A stretch of DNA of 64,000 nt from assembly GCA_028023455.1 (NCBI GenBank), contig JAQFVV010000032.1:2356001-2420000 (forward strand), given 5' to 3'. Below the pieces are notes generated by a model, which was given only the letters and a program-made list of their open reading frames with translations, made no database searches and was not told where the DNA came from. Numbering within the stretch: position 1 is the first letter of the stretch; the number at the start of each line of letters is the position of its first letter. A program made the translations under genes and the position numbers. Below are positions 48,487 to 60,682 of this stretch, one piece after another. The DNA is from Epiperipatus broadwayi. Taxonomy: Eukaryota > Onychophora > Udeonychophora > Euonychophora > Peripatidae.

Positions 48487-48543
48487 ATCCAAACCCTCAC
48501 TGACGAAGGCCACAAGCCAGAAACTAGTCTGGGGATATTGGAT
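48487..48543 (+). ncRNA. Type I hammerhead ribozyme motif, forward copy 4 (two bases short)
   Basis: Core intact. The 5' stem I strand reads AAACCCTCA instead of AAAACTCCTCA, shortening the inner helix. This whole unit has several other small gaps, so consensus errors in the assembly are possible. Confidence 0.7.
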
Positions 48544-48935
48544 GAGTAGGCATTAGATAGGGATTTTATGCACAAGCCTTCTGGCATCCATTGATTACTC
48601 TGTTTAGCACAGGTGGCAATACTTATGGAGAGTTTTGCTCTGTTTATCAACAATTAATGTGCTAATATAGGAAAATGTGATCATGTGATGCTTAATGGTT
48701 TAACCCAATCCTGCCTAATAGGATAGTGGTGGCTATGGTTGTAAAAGAGCCAAAGACACCAAAATGTATGGGTGCTGAACTAGTTCAGACCCATATGACT
48801 ATATAAGCTATTGAGCTTAGTTGAAAAATTTTTTGTGTTTTCAATTTCATTCTCATAGTTTTGTAGTTAAGTAGAGATAAAAGGTGGTTGCTAGAGGGTT
48901 GCATTAGTCCTAAGATCTAGATGCAGTGCTCTCAG

Positions 48936-48994
48936 ATCCAAAGCTCCTCACTGACGAAGGCCACAAGCCAGAAACTAGTCTGGGGATATTGGAT
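48936..48994 (+). ncRNA. Type I hammerhead ribozyme motif, forward copy 5
   Basis: As copy 1, with one A-to-G change in the unpaired internal loop of stem I (AAGCTCCTCA), which leaves pairing intact. Confidence 0.8.
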
Positions 48995-49391
48995 GAGTAG
49001 GCATTAGATAGGGATTTTATGCACAAGCCTTCTGGCATCCATTGATTACTCTGTTTAGCACAGGTGGCAATACTATATGGAGAGTTTTGCTCTGTTTATC
49101 AACAATTAATGTGCTAATATAGGAAATGTGATCATGTGATGCTTAATGGTTTAACACCAATCCTGCCTAATAGGATAGTGGTGGCTATGGTTGTAAAAGA
49201 GCCAAAGACACCAAAATGTATGGGTGCTGAACTGAGTTCAGACCCATATGACTATATAAGCTATTGAGCTTAGATTGAAAATATTTTTTGTGTTTTCAAT
49301 TTCATTCTCATAGTTTTGTAGTTAAGTAGAGATAAAAGGTGGTTGCTAGAGGGTTGCATTAGATCCTAAGATCTAGATGCAGTGCTCTCAG

Positions 49392-49450
49392 ATCCAAAAC
49401 TCCTCACTGACGAAGGCCACAAGCCAGAAACTAGTCTGGGGATATTGGAT
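49392..49450 (+). ncRNA. Type I hammerhead ribozyme motif, forward copy 6
   Basis: Identical core, stems and GTC site to the copy at 47122. Confidence 0.8.
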
Positions 49451-49847
49451 GAGTAGGCATTAGATAGGGATTTTATGCACAAGCCTTCTGGCATCCATTG
49501 ATTACTCTGTTTAGCACAGGTGGCAATACTATATGGAGAGTTTTGCTCTGTTTATCAACAATTAATGTGCTAATATAGGAAAATGTGATCATGTGATGCT
49601 TAATGGTTTAACACCAATCCTGCCTAATAGGATAGTGGTGGCTATGGTTGTAAAAGAGCCAAAGACACCAAAATGTTGGGTGCTGAACTGAGTTCAGACC
49701 CATATGACTATATAAGCTATTGAGCTTAGATTGAAAATATTTTTTGTGTTTTCAATTTCATTCTCATAGTTTTGTAGTTAAGTAGAGATAAAAGGTGGTT
49801 GCTAGAGGGTTGCATTAGATCCTAAGATCTAGATGCAGTGCTCTCAG

Positions 49848-49906
49848 ATCCAAAACTCCTCACTGACGAAGGCCACAAGCCAGAAACTAGTCTGGGGATA
49901 TTGGAT
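49848..49906 (+). ncRNA. Type I hammerhead ribozyme motif, forward copy 7
   Basis: Identical to the copy at 47122. It is the last full ribozyme before the array ends in an inverted repeat. Confidence 0.8.
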
Positions 49907-50180
49907 GAGTAGGCATTAGATAGGGATTTTATGCACAAGCCTTCTGGCATCCATTGATTACTCTGTTTAGCACAGGTGGCAATACTATATGGAGAGTTTT
50001 GCTCTGTTTATTTCCAACAGTTAGTTATATATAATTTAAACAGAGCAAAACTCTCCATACAGTATTGCCACCTGTGCTAAACAGAGTACTCTGTTTAGCA
50101 CAAGTGGCAATACTGTATGGAGAATTTTGCTCTGTTTATCAACAATTAATGTGCTAGTATAGGAGATGTGATTATGTAAT

Positions 50181-51336
50181 GCTTAATGGTTTATATATAA
50201 TTTAAATAATTGTAATTAATTTATGTTAAATTTGCTATTAATTTTTTATGTATGTTGAGCTTGTATATAAATACAAACATATATACATTAGTGACTAAAA
50301 AATACAAAAAAAGGAATATTTTCCCCCTTTTCTTTGTACTATTAAGTTGATTTATTATTCAACTTTTGGTGGTATTAAATATTTCAAATGTTTTGTATAT
50401 TTTCATGTATATTTTTGTGTATATCAAATAATTTTTGTATTAGTAAAATTACACATACTATTCATAATCTATCTGTATAATCAATAAATTTTTTATAAAC
50501 AAAAAAAAAATGCAAACCAATGGTTAACATTCATTTTAAAGAAATATAATAAGAAAAGTAAAACCAAAGTATGTCAATTATAATGCTGAAAAAAAAATTG
50601 CACAAATAAACATCTCAACTATGAAACCTTATTTAAAAATAATAAAGTATATATATATTTCACATGAATGCAAATTTTGATAATTGAATTAAAAGAATAA
50701 ACATAAGATTACAATAAATGTTTAGTAATATTATTTATAACCCAAAACATTTTTTTTTTTTAAAATTATAAATTGTCTCCTTATTCTTGGTGAAAAGGTG
50801 TGCCGAATTTTATATCAGTTAAAATTAATAACAATTAATTAATTCATATATAAATAGAATATAATTATAAATTTTTATTTTGATGATATATAAAGCATAT
50901 TTTCATTGACTGATCATATTTACAGAATAATTTCTCTTAAGAAATTTTTCTGTTGTCATATCCTAATGTTAGAATGGAAATGCCAATTTATGGTAATTAT
51001 CACTTTGGAAAAATTCTATATTTTAAAAATAAATAATAGTTGAGAAAGTTTATTTAAGAACAAGATGAAATGAAATATTTATAAGAAGTATTTATTAAAA
51101 AAAACCCAAAGACAATTAATGTGAAAAATAATAATAAAAACATCAATGATATGGAAACAAAAAATGTAATGGAATAAAAAAAAATTGACATGGTATCAGA
51201 AAGTATATCTCTGTTGATATTTCATCTACCCTCTAATAAAAATAGGATATCATGAGAAAAATTCAATATGACTAGCTATAATATGTATTTTATTAATATT
51301 TCCATTTTAGAAATCAAAATTAAGTGTTTTAAAGTT
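50181..51336. other. No gene seen
   Basis: AT-rich sequence after the array. The parts near 50600-50900 (ATAAAGTATATATATATTTC, 'TATAAATTGTCTCCTTATTC') echo 45600-45900 ('AAATTATAATTAGTTGTCCC'), so a diverged repeat may flank the array on both sides. Confidence 0.4.
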
Positions 51337-51545
51337 TTAAGCCAATAAACATCACATGACCACCTCCTCTCAGATCCAAGGCTCATCACTGACGAAGGCC
51401 ATAAGCCAGAAACTAGTGTGGGGATATTGGATGAGTAGGCACTAGATGGGGATTTTATACACAAGCCTTCTGGCGTCCATTGATTACTCTAGCTTGCTGT
51501 GTGTGACAATATATATATATATAGTGAGTTTTGCCTGTTTTAAAG
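51337..51545 (+). repeat. Short hammerhead-satellite copy with a disabled cleavage site
   Basis: It starts with CCAATAAACATCACATGACC. The hammerhead region (51374-51432) has CTGACGA and GAAAC, but GTG in place of GTC and a mismatch in inner stem I. It ends with the AGTTTTGCCTGTTTTAAAG block that matches the inverted ends of the 18.6 kb copy. About 250 bp of the normal unit is absent, so this is a short subfamily or a deletion product. Confidence 0.75.
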
Positions 51546-54500
51546 TTTCGTGTCATATTAAATAATAAAAACTCCTTTTCCAAAAAAAACAAAACAAAAC
51601 AAAAAAAAAAAAGTATCAACATAACAAAATTAAGAAACATTACAAAAAGTGAATTACAAAACAGATTATGACAACCATTCAACTTGAATGTAACAAATTA
51701 AATTTTAATTATCTGAGAATATTTGAAGAGAAATTGGTTTTGGTATAAATGTTAAAGAAATTACAGATGAGTGATGAAACAATAATTTTTAAATTCAAAG
51801 GATTAATTTAAAATTTAAGGAAAAAGATTTTATAGTTTTTTATTTTATATGAAGATATGAAAGTAAGATTTTAAAAGGTGACTTAAAACTGTCAAGCAAA
51901 ATTAATTAAACAAAAATTTTTAATACAGTGAATTAAGAAAATATGGCATTTATATTTAATAAGGGAAACTATTATATTAATATATATATTTATTGATTGT
52001 ATGTAGTGACTGTTCAAAATAATTGCTAGACAAATTATAATTTAATACACAATTATGTAATTACATTAACTATAGTAAAAATTTTATTTTTTAAAATTAT
52101 TCCAAAATTATTGGTAAATAATACATAATGGATTGTTCTTTATGAAGTTTAACATGTGTAAAATCCAAATAAACAAATAAATCTTATATTAATGTAGACT
52201 TTCAGTAAAGATGATATATATCTTAATAATACTATATATAACCAAAAAGGCTCAAAAATTATCATGATTAAAAAACAAAACAATATCTTCAGAAAATTTA
52301 TTTGTGCATATCAATTGTTAACATTATGCTTAGCAATGCTCAAAAATAGAATGGATACACATATCTTTAAATTTTTTATGTTTATAAGCTTACGTTTGCC
52401 AACACTGATGGAAATTCAGAGTAAATTTAATATACCAGCTAGATAAAAATATGCATTAATAATTATTAATTTAATAATCAATTATACTGGGATTGAGACA
52501 AAGTCTCATTTTTAATAAATCAAGTTAATAATTGGAAATATAAAATTAGCATTTCTTAATGTATGTTTTTGTACCCATTATATTAATTTACAATTGGTCA
52601 TTTACTACAACAATCTTTATTTCAACTTTTTTTTAAAAAAAATATCCACTATTTTTTAAAAAATGATGGTCATTTTGTAAGACTGATAATGTCATGGGCT
52701 GGTGATTTCATTAAAGCTATACTAACTGAAAATAATATGGTAACATTCATGCCAAAAATGTATAGTATAGAGTTTATTCATTATACAATATATAAAATTT
52801 TGTTTTTATTATAGAATTAAAATATGATTAATTTATTTTATCTGATTTTCATTCAGTATCTTACAAGACAATCAATGCTTTCATCTGTGACAAATCCAAA
52901 GTAAAAAAAAATTTTCATCATTAATAACTACAAAAGCAAAAAAAAAAAAAAAAGGCAGTTTTATTTAGTACAATACATAATAAAAACATACTTTGTTATA
53001 TACAATAACAAAATTCATTAATAATAAATTTTAGGATGTACACGAGGTAAAATGTATTCACTCAATCAATTTTGGATTAAAATTCTTTCGAACATTATAT
53101 TGCTTTCAGCAAAAAATGATCATTGTAATAGTAAAATATAGTTTTTTATAATTTTAAGTTATTTTTTGGGGGCATTATGCAATTAATAATCAATTTTATA
53201 TAACTAAAGATTACTAAATATAACTGAAAAATGGCATTTATTTGGTCAATTTTTGTAATTTGCTTTTAATAAATTCAAGATGATGGTAAATTTTAATGTA
53301 AACATAAAAAAATGTAATATCTGCAAAAAAAAAAAAAAAAGATTTAATCATTTATATTATTAATGTACACTACATTTCTTAATTTAATTTTTATTTAATT
53401 TTGACTGCACTTATGTAAACTAAATAAATTAATAAACTGTTGCTTTTAAAAAAAATTAGCAGTGCTGTAAAAAAAATTCAATTTTATTGATTAGAAATAA
53501 AAAACTTTGCTAATAGAACATAAAGTACAACAAATATAAATTTTAAAATGTATATTGTGCTATTTTATATGTTTCATTTTAATTCAACAAATCATGATTC
53601 AGAAAAAATCATTCTCAGATTATTTAAGAAGCAAAATGATGGACTGCCAATGAAGACAAATTACAGAGATGATTTTATACAGAATATTTAATCACAGATT
53701 GGTATTTTTTTAATATTAATAAAAAGCTTATTAAAAAATGTTTATTGACTAATTAACACTTGTTAAATTTCAAACTTTAATTTGTAGGTTTTTATATATT
53801 TTGAATTTAAGATAACAAATCAATTGTTTCGCCATAGAAACGTATTATAATTGCTTATTTTTAATGCAAAATTTTTGATTTACAAGATATTTTGAGGAAC
53901 TAATTGAACTTGCTTTCCTTAATAAAAGTATAAAGGTAATTAAAGGAAGAAATCACTCACCTTCAGGATATGAATAAACATTTTGAACAAGGATCAAAAA
54001 TAGAAGAGATCCATCTTGATCCTTGTTAAGCAAAATATTATATATTCATAGTCTGAGGAAAAGTGGTTTATTCCCTATAATTACATACACATTAACTATG
54101 CTAATTTCATGTTTACAATTTTAATTTCTGTTTGATTATTAAAACAAAGTTATTAAAAGTGAGATTATGTCTTCATGCTATAATAATTAATTATTAGTTT
54201 ATTATTAATGCCATATTTTCATCTGGTTTGGAATATTAAATTCACTATGAATTTTCACTAATATTGACAAAGATAAGCTTATAAACTCCAATAGCTCAAA
54301 GATTATGTGAATCAATTCTATTCTTGAACCTTGCTAAATATACACAATGTTATTTATTCATATTCTGAAAGAATGGTTTATCACTCTTAATTACATATAC
54401 ATTAAGTTATGCTAATTTCATGTGTATATATATGTGTGAAAATATATTTCAGATTAATTCCTTTTGTGCATTTACTTGTTACTTACTGATAATAGCATGG

Positions 54501-57500
54501 TATCAGTGTTCAAATGGATCCCACCAAAAATTCAGAGATTTTAAAGAAATCTTTATAACATTTTCAAGTGATCACTGCTATTCAGATTTCTAGTAAAATT
54601 CAGCCAAAACATTATCATTATAATGCTAATATCAATAAACAACAAGAATCAAATATATTTACATTTTTTACTTACAAAAATTTTCACTTTAGTACATATA
54701 AATAAGTAATCAATTTTATTAGTTACAAAAATGCTGCACAAAAAAAGATATATATATATATATAGTGACTGGTTACAATTAAGTTTATTAAAAATAATCA
54801 GAGTAGTAGTTAAATAATATCTATTAATGTGTGAAATATACCATAAACTTGATTAAGTGTGCATCCATTTTTTATTTGAAGTATATGGAAACGGAAGCTG
54901 GAATAAAAATAACTTGCAAATAAGTAACTAAAAAATTGAATTTTATATAAAAATTTGAGTAATAGGTCTCAACCATTTATTTCTAAAAATGGCTATGTTC
55001 CTCCTTTCTTCCCATTAAATGTGATTTTTGATTTATTGTATATCTTTTAAATATTTTTCAATATTTCCAGTTTTGGGTGTGTGTTTTTAAAAAACATCCA
55101 AATGTAACATTTCCCTTCCATTTCCTTGATTTTTCTTTAAATGAAAAAACAAAAAAAAAAATATACAACTGATGGTGAAAGATTGTGGTTTACACATTTT
55201 ATAATTAGTAAAAGTTAATGGATTAAATCTGCACATTTGACAATGGGAATGCTTAATAAGTAAAAAGGGAGGAACATGGAATGCAATTAATAGCTCAGAA
55301 GGTTTTAAGAACAAAAATAAAATAGTGATATCAGGAATATTCTTTTGCATAAAGTATACAACTTTATAAAAAAAAAGAAAGAAAGAAATTGGGCATTTTA
55401 CTGTGAATAGTCCATATAGATTTAAATTTGGAGATCAGTTCCCCTATTAAGACTTGGCTATCCTATAAGCAATAGTGATATTAAAAAAAAAAAAAAAAAT
55501 GTTTCCTATATTCAAAAATGATAAAAAAAAAAAAAAAGAATTGGAAGGGGAGCATTTATATAATTTTATAGTCTACCTGCTATTTCCAGCAAACCAAAAT
55601 CAGAAGCCAGAGCAAGGAAAAAGCAAGCCAACCGAGTCAGTGAGTGATTGGTGACTACACTATAGTGCAGAAACAAAAAAATTCCTGGTGAATTGTTGGA
55701 ATTTCTTTTTGAAAGACTCAACAAAACAAATATTAATGCAGTCCAAAGAATTAAGTAAATTAAACAAAATGGAATAAAAGTTCACCAAGTGCAACAATTC
55801 TAATCTTTAAAGAATCATGTGAACTGTCCCATTACGCTGAAATCCTGCCTAGCAAGAAAAGTAACAGAATCAAAATCATGTTTCTCTTAATTATTATATA
55901 TTTGAACAGAGCATAGTAAGTGGGAGCATGCAAGAGAAATTGTTTTAGCTAAGTACAGAGGGGAAAATGGCCATCACAGAACCCAGCATCATGTAACATC
56001 ACTTATAAATAATTATTACAGACGAGTCTTTGAAATATTTAAAGAGAACAGACTGAAACATGTATCTCTTCCCCCATATTGGTATAAATAAAAAAGGACA
56101 TTTAAATTCATTATGATTATTTTTTAATTTCTTTTTTTTAAAAATAGATCATTAAGAAATTAATATCTTATCAAAATTAAGCTATACATATATAAAAGTA
56201 TGTATGCATGTAGAATTAGATAAAGATGTATATAACTTGTATTTATTTGTTATTATGGAGGAAACATGAATTGAAATATAATCTATCTTGCTGATATTTT
56301 TTTTCTGTAATATCATTGATCAGCATGAATATTGTATATATATATGTTATCATTTTATATATGTGTGTATCTACATGTCCGCAATTTGCTGCATAAGTTT
56401 ATACCATAAGAAATTAATAGCAGGGAGGTGTTCTCTTATGGCTAAATAATGTATTACAGATTATATTTTTTATTCTCGTGTTATCCTTATTATAATTATG
56501 TTTTGTTTATTTCTAAGTAAGATTAATAAAATAAGTTGTTATATTTACTAAAGAACTGGTGTTCAATGTTTCACTCATCTCATTCCATAGTTCATATGAA
56601 TGACATGGTGTATTTATTGTAAGATAGGTTATTCACCTTGAGAATGAGAGTGATAAAGCTAGCATTTGGGATAATCAGTAAGCAAATGTTGAATATATCT
56701 TTCTATAAGGGTCTTGCAGGGTATCTTTCTATGAAAGTCATGCTTAAAGCTTTTGGGCTTTATAAAAAACACTTTACTTTGGCTAAGATTGGCTGACCTT
56801 GGTGGAAATAATTCCCAAGTAAGGTGATTAAGAAATATAAATGATAACTGTAAGTTAATCAGTTTCAACCACAATAATTAGTGGAATTAGTTATTTCACC
56901 CTACCTTATCTGTTAGTTGAGTTATAGGGTTTGAACTCAATTGTGGTGGTAAGGTAGTTCCTGTTACAATACATATCTTTTCCTATCTCTCCTCCTCTTT
57001 TCTTTCATTAATATATCCTTCTTTGTTCCATCACATCTATTACAATATTTCACAATCATTAAAAAAAAAAAAAAACTATGATGGTATATGTAGTTATGCC
57101 ATCAAAATATCAGTTATTTATTGTTCTATTTTACAGAATTACTTATTATTGTAAAGTTGAACAAAAAATTTTCTGGTCAATTCCAATATACTTTTCAGTA
57201 AACCAATATCTCTTTTAAATAATTTGAGATACAACTTTTAATCAATACAATTTTCAGTCATATGCAGAAAGTTTCCAGTTTAAAAGTCATACGGAAATAT
57301 CTTTTTCCATGAAAGTATTCAAATTAACATAAGCATAAGAAAGACATTTAGATAATAACATTAATCATGTGAAATATATAGATTTGAAAGAATTCAACAA
57401 TATCTGACAAAACAAGATTAAAATTTGGAGCAAGTTGAACAGTGTATTTAAAAACATGTACTTGTAAAATAAGTAAAATGAAAAATACTAATATAATAAA

Positions 57501-57755
57501 TATAGTAGTTCAATTCTTTTATAATAAAAATAAAATTGGAATGATAAAAAAAAAAAAAAAGCATTTATTAGATGAGGATAAGACAAGAATGAGATGTTTT
57601 AGAAAAATAGTACTAAAATATTTTTAAAAACTGAAATTATATAAAAAAGGAGGAGAGGTAAAAGCTAAATTGAATTGAATATAAACAGTAAAAAATTGTG
57701 AAAAAAGTAAGAGATTCCCCCCCCCCCAATAAAAAAAAAAGTACTGATTTAGAAT
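51546..57755. other. No gene seen
   Basis: 6.2 kb of AT-rich sequence: A runs, TA tracts (54750-54764), a short inverted repeat CAAGGATCAAAAA...GATCCTTG (about 53990-54027), a short tandem repeat TATCTTTCTATRARRGTC (about 56697-56740) and a tRNA-like B box (GGGTTTGAACTCAA, minus strand, about 56927). Nothing coding. Confidence 0.45.
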
Positions 57756-57842
57756 GCACTCACGACCATTTTGAATTTTAAGGACCACCCAAAACCATCG
57801 CTAACACTTCCATGCAATAAATGACATTGAATAATCTACACA
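57756..57842 (+). repeat. Half copy of the 59.2 kb hairpin element
   Basis: CATTTTGAATTTTAAGGACC, then 'ACCCAAAACCATCGCTAACA' and 'TGACATTGAATAATCTACAC' parallel one arm plus loop of the element at 59156-59289. Confidence 0.6.
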
Positions 57843-58769
57843 TTGTTGCGATATGACCATTTGCTATAAAATCGCAATTCACATCAATAATTAAAAAATG
57901 TAAGTGCAAATTTCATATAATTATGCTTGATCAAATCACATGACTAAAATATAAAAAAAGAAAAAACAAACAAAAAAATGGATACATATATTAATTAAAA
58001 AAACCACATGTACAATAAACATAAAATTGATCAAACTGAACTAAAATCTAAAATACAAATTTTATTATATTTTAGGCCTATAACCACATGTTGAAATAAG
58101 TTAATGTTGAATAAATGTAGAAACAACTGCCGAAGCATACTAATTCTAAAATTACAAATAAATTGAATTTTATCTTATCATTAGTCAAAAGAATAATTGT
58201 CTAAAATAAAAAATATTAATTTTACAATTAATAAAAAATTAATAAATCAGATTTTTTCTTACCAAAGCAAGTAATGTTGTGTGCTTCATTTCTCACATGT
58301 TATTTGCTGGTGGATGGATAAAAAAAATCTAAATGAGAGAGATTTATTCATTACATTTCCCAAAGATGCTATCACTACTACCGACAGTGAAAAGGTTAGT
58401 ATTTATCTTATTTCAAATCCAATACCTGTTTTACATTTGAAATAATCAACAATTGTTTATTAAAATCTGTAAATATTTTTTTAAAATATGTTTCTGTGTT
58501 CATTTGTTGATAGTAAAAGTCATTTCAATGTTAATAAATAGAAAATTATGAAAATGGATATATAGATTTATATCAATTTCAAGAGCCCGTAAGAATCTCA
58601 TGTGATCAAGTATAGTTCTGATAACCCTATCAGCAAATCAAATGTAAACTAAGCTATTTTTTCTTACTTCCATTTTTTTTTTTATAACTATATGGAACAA
58701 AGGAAGCAAACAATATTCTTTCCGGTAAAAAAAAAAAATCCGATTAATTGTAAAATTAATATGCTTTAT

Positions 58770-59015
58770 TTCATATGGTTATGGGCATATACTGTAATAA
58801 AATTTGTATTTTAGAACTTATAAGCTTGGTATTATCAGTTTTACATTATTTCAACATGCACTTATGGGCATACATTGTAATAAAAGTCATATTTTAGAAC
58901 TTACAACTTTTAGTTTTTCAAAATTATAAGCTTGGTATGATCAATTTTATGTTATTTCAACATGTGCTTATGGGCATAAATTGATTCGTATTTTAGAAAT
59001 TATAATCTTGCTTTG
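58770..59015 (+). repeat. Imperfect tandem repeat, about 85-110 bp unit, three copies
   Basis: CTTATGGGCATA-type starts at about 58777, 58860 and 58968 are each followed by 'GTATTTTAGAAMTTATAA', 'GCTTGGTATTATCAGTTTTA' and 'TTATTTCAACATG'. Spacing varies because of internal insertions. Non-coding. Confidence 0.7.
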
Positions 59016-59155
59016 ATCAGACTTCTGCAGTTTTTGAATGATATTTAGTATTGTTGAAAACATTCTCCCCCCTCCCTGCATATTTCGGTGCATTACTGTT
59101 ATAAAATTCGTATTTTAAAAGTCATAAGTTTTTAGTATTTATTTAGACTGCACTC

Positions 59156-59289
59156 ACTGCCATTTTGAATTCTAAGGATTGTCCAAAATCACTGGTCACA
59201 TCCAAGCGACCTTGTATAGATTATTCAATGTTATTTATTGCTTGGATATGTAAGCTGTGGTTTTGGGTGGTCCTTAGAATTCAATACCA
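59156..59289. mobile_element. Small hairpin (MITE-like) element, ~134 bp
   Basis: Arms of ~46 bp (about 59163-59208 and 59240-59285; ATTTTGAATTCTAAGGAT... facing ...GGTCCTTAGAATTCAAT) surround a ~30 bp AT-rich loop. A second, one-armed copy is at 57756. Arm pairing is interrupted by a few mismatches. Confidence 0.65.
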
Positions 59290-59761
59290 GAAAAATATTA
59301 TTTGACCCATATAATGATTTTGGATAAGACACCCACAAGAGAACAAAAAAAATTTCTACAGCTAAAAAAAAAAACAAGATCAAGAATTCTATTCTTAAAT
59401 TTTTTTCTTCGTAACTCAAAAATGCATCTTAATTATAATCTGTATTATATAGTTTTTCACTTAATATTATTATTAAAACCTATCTCAAAATTAGTGGTAA
59501 TAGGGGAAAAGAATATTTTATTAATACCCCTGAAAATATTGCCAAACCATCTTATGTGTCTTTTTTTTTAAAAAAATTTTTAAGTTTCACTTTTTATTAT
59601 CAATAAATTCTATTTTAAAAATTAAAGTATACATTCATTAAAACAACAATAATAACAAAGGAAAAAAAACCCAAAACAAAATAAGAATTTTAAGTGACTT
59701 GTTAATAGCAGTCTAAAAGATATGGATTATATGAAAGACCAGTGTCTGTTCATTATAAACC

Positions 59762-59802
59762 GAATTAACCACTACTACACCAATAAGGCAATAACAATAA
59801 AT
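59762..59802 (-). repeat. tRNA-like half relic
   Basis: On the minus strand, TTGGTGTAGTAGTGGTTAAT resembles the D-arm/A box of a valine-type tRNA. No T-arm follows. It touches the SINE at 59803. Confidence 0.35.
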
Positions 59803-59890
59803 CTTAGTGGCCTTGCAAGCAAGTAGTTGGCTGCAGACGGTTGTGGGTTCGCGTCCCGGCGGATGCTATGACATATGAAAAAAAAAAATC
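59803..59890 (+). mobile_element. tRNA-derived SINE copy (variant)
   Basis: TTAGTGGCCTTGCAAGCAAG, then GGTTGTGGGTTCGCGTCCCG (a good B box) and GGATGCTATGACATATGA with a 12-base A tail. It shares the GATGCTATGACA 3' end with the other three copies but has a different 5' half, so it may be a second subfamily. Confidence 0.7.
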
Positions 59891-60267
59891 TTATCAACTG
59901 TATTGTTATACAATTTAAAATAAATCAAACAATTAAGACATGGGCAGGTTCAGCTAACAAAGAAAAGATAAAGATAGCAGAGAATGCAACAGCTTAAAAA
60001 CTTTTAATGACACTATATATATAAAACATACAGTTAACATACAGTAGTTACTGTTCTATTTAAAAATAACTGTTCTGCATAAAGTTGTATTACTAGACTA
60101 GGTACCTAACTGTAGATGTACGTACAATTAGAGACAAAAGAAATAGGCCAAAATCGTGAAAATTGTAAAATATTAAATACTTGACTGAAGAATGAACTGC
60201 ATGGGGAAAAACTGTTTGGAGTTAAATATGGATTTTAAATAAGTAAATCACCTAATATAAGCATTTC

Positions 60268-60345
60268 ACTGCATAATGATTACTGCATTTGCCTGTCACA
60301 CTCAAAATTTGAGATATGAGTTTAAACTGGATGAATCTAAAAAAA
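60268..60345 (+). repeat. Degraded valine-tRNA-like sequence
   Basis: GATTACTGCATTTGCCTGTC, then ACACTC and GAGTTTAAACTGG follow the order of D-arm, anticodon loop (CAC) and T-arm of tRNA-Val. It has too many mismatches to be a working tRNA. Confidence 0.35.
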
Positions 60346-60682
60346 TTTTAAGTTACAAACAGGCTTAGGATTTTCAGGCAGTTTGCCTACTAAATTGAAG
60401 GTCTCAGGTTAATTTAGATCAGACCAGATAAATATTGAAGAACTGATTAAAAAATGCAACTGTTATATGTTGTAATCTTCGCTGCTGGTAAAAAAGGCAT
60501 CATATCCCTAAGGGCATTGAGCCCAAGACTTTGATTTTCCCAATTAACAGCACTTGGCAGAATAAAACTAGTAATGAGTTTTTTTTCTTTCCTATTCTAC
60601 ACACATTTTGAATCACTTTACAATATTTATAAAAAAAATATTTGAAAACCAAGGACTCTTCACAAACCTGGAGATTAATTGT

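Larger units (their letters stand above)
45990..50180. repeat. Hammerhead-ribozyme satellite array, ~455 bp unit, two reversed and seven forward copies
   Basis: A tandem array of a ~455 bp unit. Two copies plus a partial run in reverse (about 45990-46996). The orientation then flips abruptly at about 46997, and forward units follow to about 50010; their ribozyme starts are 455, 457, 453, 449, 456 and 456 bp apart. Each unit has the hammerhead motif, a CTATATAAGC box, paired AAGATCTAGAT-type words and no coding frame. Forward copies are nearly identical apart from scattered 1-3 base gaps. The right end carries a 48 bp inverted repeat (50037-50136) of the unit's CTCTGTTTAGCACA...GAGCAAAAC block. 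The pattern fits animal retrozymes (tandem non-autonomous hammerhead retroelements); assignment is by motif and layout only. Confidence 0.88.

Noticed and set aside
45990-50180. CRISPR-like or centromeric satellite interpretation of the array
   Set aside because: There are no spacers or short repeats. The unit length, embedded hammerhead and solitary dispersed copies fit a retroelement-derived satellite better; a centromeric role cannot be judged from one locus.
53940-54030. Possible SGPL1 upstream exon (a GGTGAGT-type donor on the minus strand)
   Set aside because: The translation does not match the expected lyase block, and a similar AATCACTCACCT word occurs at 12165, suggesting a dispersed repeat.
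57442-57627. 61-codon Lys-rich frame
   Set aside because: It results from an A-rich strand. No motif or conservation signal can be seen.
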